DNA from: Nitrospirae bacterium GWC2_56_14 | GTDB taxonomy: Bacteria > Nitrospirota > UBA9217 | Direction of reading: 5' to 3' | NCBI GenBank assembly: GCA_001803705.1 | Contig: MHDY01000193.1 | Location: 1 to 6,498 of the forward strand | Length of the DNA: 6,498 nucleotides | In this document: one piece after another, positions 1 to 3,851 of the stretch | Layout: every line of letters starts with the position of its first letter | Position numbering within the stretch: position 1 is the first letter of the stretch | Notes under the pieces: generated by a model | What the model was told of the DNA's origin: nothing | Database searches by the model: none | The model's input: the letters and a program-made list of their open reading frames with translations, nothing else | Translations under genes and position numbers: made by a program

Positions 1-1190
1 AGATCCTTGGGAAGACCGACGATACGGTCTATGCCTTCATGGCCGAAGCATTGGCTGCCATGACGAGCACCGATCTCGGTTTGAACGAATGGGTCGCACT
101 CGTGCTGAAATGCGGCGAGGTCAATCTCAAGGCCATGGAGATCCTCGATGGCGGCAACACCGGCACGTTCGGCCACCCGGTCCCGACCAAGGTTCCGCTG
201 GGAGCGAAAAAAGGCAAGGCCATCCTTGTTTCGGGTCATGACCTGAAGGATCTCGACATGATCCTGAAGCAGAGCGAAGGCAAGGGGATCAATGTCTACA
301 CCCACGGCGAAATGCTGCCGGCTCATGGCTACCCGAGCCTCAAGAAATATCCGCACTTCTACGGCCACTACGGAACGGCCTGGCAGAACCAGCACAAAGA
401 GTTCGCTCATTTCCCGGGCGCCATCGTGATGACCACGAACTGCATCCAGAAACCGCTGGCATCGTATAAAGAGAATCTCTTCACCTGCGGACTGGTGGGC
501 TGGCCTGACGTGAAGCACATTTCCGACGGCAACTTCTCCTCCGTTATCGAAAAGGCCCAGTCGCTTCCGGGCTTCCCCACAGACGCACCGGGCAAGGAAG
601 TCTTATCCGGATTCGCACGCAACGCCGTGCTCGGCGTGGCGGACAAGGTGATCGAGGCGGTAAAGGCAGGAAATATCCGACACTTCTTCCTCGTGGGCGG
701 ATGCGACGGAGCAAAGCCGGGCAGGAACTACTATACGGAGTTCGTGGAAAAAGCGCCCAAGGACACCATCGTCATGACCCTGGCCTGCGGCAAATTTCGC
801 TTCTTTGACAAGAACCTGGGAGACATCGGCGGCATCCCGCGCCTGCTCGACATCGGCCAGTGCAACGACGCCTACTCGGCGATCCAGATCGCAGTAGCAC
901 TTTCCAAGGCGTTCAACGTCGGCGTGAACGAATTGCCGCTGTCTTTGGTCCTTTCCTGGTACGAGCAGAAGGCCGTGGCCATCCTGCTCTCCCTTTTGTC
1001 CCTGGGTATCAAGGACATCAGGCTTGGGCCGACGCTTCCGGCATTCATCACGCCCAACGTGCTCGATGTGCTGGTCAAGAACTTCGACATCAAGCCCATT
1101 GCGGCAACGGCAGAAGAGGACCTCGAAACGATCCTCGGGCCTTGCTGGAACAAGACCAAGGCGGAGTGCACCGAAGCTGCAGCAGTCTAA
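1..1190 (+). CDS. hcp: Hybrid-cluster protein / hydroxylamine reductase, C-terminal part (5' truncated by window edge)
   Basis: This is the C-terminal part of the Hcp (prismane) family, cytoplasmic Fe-S proteins that reduce hydroxylamine in vitro and act as NO reductases under nitrosative stress. Coding is open from base 3 to the TAA at 1188-1190, about 395 codons. Compared with the roughly 550-residue family, about 165 N-terminal residues are missing, including the N-terminal Fe-S cluster cysteines, so the Hcp class cannot be decided. All hybrid-cluster ligands are visible: His at 237 (SGHDL), Glu at 309 (THGEMLPAHGYP), Cys at 441 (TTNCIQKP), the persulfide-type Cys at 702 (GGCDGAKPGRNYY), Cys at 786 (LACGKFRF), Cys at 861 (GQCNDAY), Glu at 963 and Lys at 969 (SWYEQKA). 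Their spacing matches Desulfovibrio Hcp closely from memory, arguing for a functional enzyme rather than a CO-dehydrogenase paralogue. No hcr reductase partner follows; a terminator does. Its promoter and start lie outside the window. Confidence 0.96.
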   Translation, partial: ILGKTDDTVYAFMAEALAAMTSTDLGLNEWVALVLKCGEVNLKAMEILDGGNTGTFGHPVPTKVPLGAKKGKAILVSGHDLKDLDMILKQSEGKGINVYTHGEMLPAHGYPSLKKYPHFYGHYGTAWQNQHKEFAHFPGAIVMTTNCIQKPLASYKENLFTCGLVGWPDVKHISDGNFSSVIEKAQSLPGFPTDAPGKEVLSGFARNAVLGVADKVIEAVKAGNIRHFFLVGGCDGAKPGRNYYTEFVEKAPKDTIVMTLACGKFRFFDKNLGDIGGIPRLLDIGQCNDAYSAIQIAVALSKAFNVGVNELPLSLVLSWYEQKAVAILLSLLSLGIKDIRLGPTLPAFITPNVLDVLVKNFDIKPIAATAEEDLETILGPCWNKTKAECTEAAAV

Positions 1191-1211
1191 TACGATTTAA
1201 GATGTAAGTTC

Positions 1212-1243
1212 AAGGCAGGACGAATTTCTTCGTCCTGCCTTTT
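1212..1243 (+). terminator. Intrinsic terminator of hcp
   Basis: A perfect 13-bp stem has arms AAGGCAGGACGAA (1212-1224) and TTCGTCCTGCCTT (1229-1241). The 4-nt loop is TTTC and a short T run overlaps and follows the stem (1240-1243, then CTATCATT). It starts 21 nt after the hcp stop, so it should end the hcp transcript and separate it from parA. Because the left arm begins with AA, the reverse strand also has a short U run, so weak bidirectional activity is possible. Confidence 0.9.
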
Positions 1244-1259
1244 CTATCATTAAGAGGGA

Positions 1260-1275
1260 TGTTCCACGGTGAACG
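1260..1275. promoter_or_regulatory. parS-like ParB-binding site (candidate)
   Basis: The 16-mer TGTTCCACGGTGAACG matches the widely conserved parS sequence TGTTCCACGTGGAACA at 13 of 16 positions. The differences are a swapped central TG/GT dinucleotide and the last base. GTTC and GAAC half-sites flank a CG centre, giving an imperfect palindrome. It lies about 420 bp upstream of parA, and parS sites typically cluster near parAB. The central mismatch falls where ParB contacts are normally strict, so this may be a weak or decayed site. No better match was seen elsewhere in the window. Confidence 0.35.
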
Positions 1276-1335
1276 TTTCAAATGCGGAATAACGGTTAGA
1301 ACACAACCCGGACGAAAAGAAAACCAAACCTTGGA

Positions 1336-1584
1336 ACCGCGAGGGCGCGAAGGTCGCGAGGAAATCTTGAAGGTCCTATATTTGATGTGTTCGTAAAAAG
1401 TCCTTTAAGCCGTCCTTGCGAGCAAAGCGAATTAATCTCGCAGTTCATAACCGACTGAAAAAACGAGATTGCCGCGTCGCTCCGCTCCTCGCAATGACGG
1501 CAGAGGAGACTTCTTACGAGACCATCATATTTAAAGCCAATCATTTTGCCTTTGACGTCCTCGCGTCCCTCGCGCCTTCGCGGT
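1336..1584. repeat. 249-bp nested inverted repeat (MITE/REP-like dispersed element), non-coding
   Basis: Three concentric pairs of inverted arms surround a central loop at 1441-1463. The outer pair is 1336-1362 with 1558-1584, 24 of 27 positions complementary, built on a GCGAGGGCGCGAAGG-type motif. The middle pair is 1378-1409 with 1501-1532, 21 of 32 without gaps, around TCGTAAAAAGTC against GACTTCTTACGA. The inner pair is 1410-1440 with 1464-1500; its outer 13 bases match at 12 and its inner AATCTCG is perfect, with a 6-nt length difference. The inner arm is the widespread dispersed repeat TTGCGAGgagcgAAGCGA. The RNA or single-stranded DNA could form a long hairpin. No transposase is present, so it is a non-autonomous or passive repeat. 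The intervals 1363-1377 and 1533-1557 pair poorly. Confidence 0.8.
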
Positions 1585-1633
1585 AAAAGCTCTTCCGCTG
1601 TGTGACTCAACCGTCCGAGTTTTTCCTTCCTTT

Positions 1634-1639
1634 TATCAT
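1634..1639 (+). promoter_or_regulatory. Weak -10-like hexamer upstream of parA
   Basis: TATCAT matches the sigma-70 -10 consensus at 5 of 6 positions and would start transcription near 1646, about 50 nt before the preferred parA ATG. I cannot find a convincing -35 hexamer 16-19 bp upstream (the region reads CCGTCCGAG). The call rests on the hexamer and its position between the upstream terminator and repeat and the parAB genes. Nothing else in 1585-1696 stands out as a promoter. Confidence 0.2.
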
Positions 1640-1696
1640 GCTCCTATGGTAAATTACGAGTTCTTAATCAGCAGGAGCGGAGGGATCCAGAAGCTC

Positions 1697-2473
1697 ATGG
1701 GCAGAGTAATCGCAATCGCCAATCAGAAGGGCGGCGTGGGAAAGACCACCACCACGGTCAACATCGCGGCATCGCTCGCTGCGGCTGAGAAGAAAGTGCT
1801 GCTCATCGACGCCGATCCGCAGGGCAACTCCACCAGCGGCATGGGTGTAGACCGCAAGGACCTTACCGGCACCACCTACGACCTCTTTACGGGCAAGAAG
1901 TCCTTTGACGAGATAAAAAAGAACACTCACTTCCCCTGGCTCGACGTCGTGCCGGCAGGCATAGACCTGGTGGGCGTCGAGATCGAGCTCATCCATACCA
2001 TCGCCCGGGAGCGCGTACTCAAGAAGGCCATCGCGCAGTTCCGGGATAATTACGATTACATCTTCATCGACTGCCCGCCGTCCTTAGGGCTTCTGACCGT
2101 GAACGCCCTGACCGCTGCCGACGGGGTGCTGATCCCGGTCCAGACCGAGTACTATGCGTTGGAAGGTCTGTCGGCGCTGATGAACACCATCAAGCTGATC
2201 AAACAGGACCTGAACCCCGAGCTTGCCATCGAAGGCGTGCTGCTCACCATGTACGACAGCAGGAACAACCTGGCCACGCAGGTATCACAGGAAGTGCGCA
2301 AGTACTTCGGCGACAAGGTCTATGACACCGTCATTCACCGAAACGTAGCCCTGAGCGAGGCGCCGAGCCACGGCAAGCCCGTGCTGCTCTACGACATCCG
2401 CTCCCGCGGTGCGCAAAGCTACCTCGAACTTGCCAAGGAGGTCATTCACAATGCAAAAGCAGGCGCTCGGTAA
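1697..2473 (+). CDS. parA: Chromosome-partitioning ATPase ParA/Soj
   Basis: A 258-residue Soj-type ParA, a cytoplasmic, nucleoid-associated ATPase that works with ParB bound at parS to segregate and position replication origins. The deviant Walker A motif KGGVGKT is at residues 11-17, with signature Lys11 for ATP-sandwich dimers. The A' motif LLIDADPQGN is at 35-44 and Walker B YIFIDCPP is at 121-128 (Asp125). The family stretches EYYALEGL (151-158) and SEAPSHGKP (220-228) are present. Length and spacing match B. subtilis Soj essentially without gaps. The ATG at 1697 is preferred over the in-frame ATG at 1646: the protein then begins MGRVIAIANQKGG as in the family, and GGAGGG lies upstream at 1679-1684, although its 12-nt spacing is long. 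The earlier ATG adds 17 atypical residues and lacks a ribosome site. Arg189, one of two DNA-binding arginines in Soj, is kept; the other (Soj Arg218) is Ala218. Overlaps parB. Confidence 0.96.
   Translation: MGRVIAIANQKGGVGKTTTTVNIAASLAAAEKKVLLIDADPQGNSTSGMGVDRKDLTGTTYDLFTGKKSFDEIKKNTHFPWLDVVPAGIDLVGVEIELIHTIARERVLKKAIAQFRDNYDYIFIDCPPSLGLLTVNALTAADGVLIPVQTEYYALEGLSALMNTIKLIKQDLNPELAIEGVLLTMYDSRNNLATQVSQEVRKYFGDKVYDTVIHRNVALSEAPSHGKPVLLYDIRSRGAQSYLELAKEVIHNAKAGAR
2435..2442 (+). promoter_or_regulatory. Ribosome binding site of parB (inside parA)
   Basis: AAGGAGGT is a full anti-Shine-Dalgarno match lying 8 nt before the ATG at 2451, inside the 3' end of parA. It settles the parB start, rejecting an in-frame upstream start near 2409, and shows that parB is translated by independent initiation from the same transcript. 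Confidence 0.9.
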
Positions 2474-3296
2474 AGGCCTCGGCGCGCTCATCCCGGACCT
2501 GTCTTCGCTCAACGACAAAGAGAAGAAGGCGCTGGGCATTTCTGAGATCGAGCTGGACAAGATCGTGCCGAACGAATTCCAGCCGCGCAAGACCTTTCAG
2601 GACGACGCAATGAAGGAGCTTGCCGCGTCGATCAAAGAACACGGCGTGATCCAGCCGATCATCGTGCACCGCATCGGCACGAACTACGGGCTGATCGCAG
2701 GCGAGCGCCGGTGGCGCGCGTCACGGCTCGCAGGCCTCAAGACCATCCCGGCCCTGGTGAAAGAAGCAACCAAGCGCGAACTCATCGAGCAGGCCTTGAT
2801 CGAGAACATCCAGCGCGAGGACCTGAACCCGCTGGAAGCTGCCGAGGCTTACAAGCGGCTGCAGGATGAGTTCAAGCTGACGCAGGAAGACCTCGCGAAG
2901 CGCGTGGGCAAAGAGCGTTCAACGGTTACGAACTTTCTCCGGCTGCTCAGCCTTCCCAAGGAAGTGAAGCACGATCTCGCCGCAGGCAACCTCAGTATGG
3001 GTCATGCCAAAGCGCTGCTCTCGATGGAGCGCGTTCGCGACCAGCAGCAGGCAGCGCTCATGATCGTGAAGAAGGGGCTGTCGGTGCGCGAGGCCGAAGC
3101 GCTTGCCGCAAACCTCAAGAATCCCGCAAAAGAGAAAAAACCGAAGGTCAGCCACGAGCTCAAATCGGTCGAAGACAAGCTCAGGAAATCGCTCGGCACC
3201 AAGGTGAGCGTCACGGGCAAGGCCAAAGGCGGCAGGATCGTGATCGACTATTACTCCGCCGAGGAGCTGGACCGGATACTGGAGAAGATCGGGTAA
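2451..3296 (+). CDS. parB: Chromosome-partitioning protein ParB/Spo0J, CTP-dependent DNA clamp
   Basis: A 281-residue ParB that loads at parS, spreads as a CTP-gated clamp and stimulates ParA ATPase. Domains in order: the N-terminal ParA-interaction segment ALGKGLGALIP (5-15), followed by a short linker. The ParB/sulfiredoxin-like CTPase domain spans about 30-130, with the GERRWRA nucleotide motif at 84-90 and ENIQREDLNPLE at 118-129. A helix-turn-helix lies around 143-165 (LTQEDLAKRVGKERSTVTNF) and reads the parS palindrome. A lysine-rich linker covers about 222-236, and the rest is a C-terminal dimerisation domain ending YYSAEELDRILEKIG. The length is normal and no key motif is missing. The ATG at 2451 overlaps the parA stop by 23 nt and has a perfect ribosome site, so the two genes form one translationally compact operon. 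The candidate parS site at 1260 would be its target. Confidence 0.97.
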   Translation: MQKQALGKGLGALIPDLSSLNDKEKKALGISEIELDKIVPNEFQPRKTFQDDAMKELAASIKEHGVIQPIIVHRIGTNYGLIAGERRWRASRLAGLKTIPALVKEATKRELIEQALIENIQREDLNPLEAAEAYKRLQDEFKLTQEDLAKRVGKERSTVTNFLRLLSLPKEVKHDLAAGNLSMGHAKALLSMERVRDQQQAALMIVKKGLSVREAEALAANLKNPAKEKKPKVSHELKSVEDKLRKSLGTKVSVTGKAKGGRIVIDYYSAEELDRILEKIG

Positions 3297-3305
3297 AACA
3301 CATTC

Positions 3306-3379
3306 TGCCACGAAGGCACTAAGGCACTAAGAAAGACTAAAGTTTAAAGCCTCCTTCGTGTCTTAGAGTCTTTGTGGCA
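3306..3379. repeat. Inverted repeat / hairpin between parB and the bactofilin gene
   Basis: Arms of 26 nt at 3306-3331 and 3354-3379 are complementary at about 20 positions, leaving a 22-nt loop. The left arm contains a tandem octamer, AAGGCACT twice (3313-3328), and both arms carry the CCACGAAGGCAC-type motif seen as a dispersed repeat in environmental genomes. It is followed by AAAAACAC, not a T run, so it is not a standard rho-independent terminator on the + strand. It may attenuate, stabilise or process the mRNA between parB and the bactofilin gene. Confidence 0.7.
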
Positions 3380-3400
3380 AAAACACTTTGAATTTATTTG

Positions 3401-3406
3401 AGGAGG
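3401..3406 (+). promoter_or_regulatory. Ribosome binding site of the bactofilin gene
   Basis: A consensus AGGAGG lies 9 nt before the ATG at 3416. It decides the start: the in-frame TTG at 3398 directly abuts this motif and would translate through it, so the ATG at 3416 is the real start. Confidence 0.88.
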
Positions 3407-3415
3407 AAATTGTCC

Positions 3416-3811
3416 ATGTTAAAAAAAGGTTCCGGCACAACAGAGCAGGGCGAGATCACGGCATTCCTGGGCAAAGGCACGGAGTTCAAGGGTGTGCTCA
3501 GCTTCGAAGGCACCATCCGCGTTGACGGCAAGGTGGAAGGCGAGGTCGTTTCCAAGGACACGCTGATCGCCGGCGACGGCGCATTCCTCCAGGGCGAGAT
3601 CACCGTGGGCACGATCATCTCCAGCGGCAAGATCGTGGGCAACATCAACGCGAACCAGAAGGTGCACATCCTCGCGCCGGGCGTGGTGCAGGGCAACATC
3701 AGGACGCCCAAGCTCATCATCGAGGAAGGCGTGACCTTTGACGGCAAGTGCGAGATGGCCGGCGAGAAGAAAGCGGTTGAGCAGAAAGTCGTGTCGATGA
3801 CGGACCGGTAG
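3416..3811 (+). CDS. Bactofilin (polymer-forming cytoskeletal protein)
   Basis: A 131-residue bactofilin (DUF583/PF04519 family), a small protein that folds as a right-handed beta-helix and polymerises without nucleotides into filaments. These serve as cell-shape or polar scaffolds, often at the membrane. The short charged N-terminus MLKKGSGTTEQ is followed at about residues 14-114 by repeats alternating glycine and hydrophobic positions, such as FEGTIRVDGKVEGEV, IAGDGAFLQGEITVG and ILAPGVVQGNIRTPKLIIEEG, matching successive helix turns. The polar C-terminal tail is AGEKKAVEQKVVSMTDR. There is no signal peptide or transmembrane segment; any membrane contact would be through the N-terminus. 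It lies 119 nt after parB and 40 nt before purL. In Myxococcus xanthus the bactofilin BacM gene sits next to parAB (from memory), so the linkage may be functional. I do not assign a specific symbol because paralogues differ in role. Confidence 0.93.
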   Translation: MLKKGSGTTEQGEITAFLGKGTEFKGVLSFEGTIRVDGKVEGEVVSKDTLIAGDGAFLQGEITVGTIISSGKIVGNINANQKVHILAPGVVQGNIRTPKLIIEEGVTFDGKCEMAGEKKAVEQKVVSMTDR

Positions 3812-3838
3812 GGAACAAGGTTAGCACAAAAAGAGAAC

Positions 3839-3844
3839 AAAGGA
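3839..3844 (+). promoter_or_regulatory. Ribosome binding site of purL
   Basis: AAAGGA, 7 nt before the ATG at 3852, is a moderate Shine-Dalgarno match. An in-frame TAG at 3822-3824 limits how far upstream the gene could begin, and the alternative ATG at 3861 would be too far from this site. Confidence 0.7.
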
Positions 3845-3851
3845 CCAGAAC

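Noticed and set aside
860..1207. 115-codon alternative + frame over the end of hcp
   Set aside because: The overlapping frame encodes conserved Hcp residues including cluster ligands; the alternative peptide is low-complexity and unrecognised.
1296..1610. 104-codon open frame on the - strand between hcp and parA
   Set aside because: It runs almost entirely through the inverted repeat. Its peptide RHCEERSDAAISF is the well-known spurious translation of that dispersed repeat, and it has no domain or convincing ribosome site.
1646..1696. Upstream ATG giving ParA 17 extra residues
   Set aside because: The added residues are unlike ParA N-termini and there is no ribosome site; the ATG at 1697 starts the protein exactly where the family does.
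1251..1696. CRISPR array or tRNA in the long gap
   Set aside because: The repeats are inverted and nested rather than regularly spaced direct repeats, and no cloverleaf with a T-loop GTTCRANYC motif was found.
3398..3415. TTG start giving the bactofilin six extra residues
   Set aside because: It abuts and reads through the AGGAGG ribosome site that serves the ATG at 3416.
3812..3851. Possible purine riboswitch before purL
   Set aside because: The gap is only 40 nt and shows no conserved aptamer or stem, so there is no room for one.
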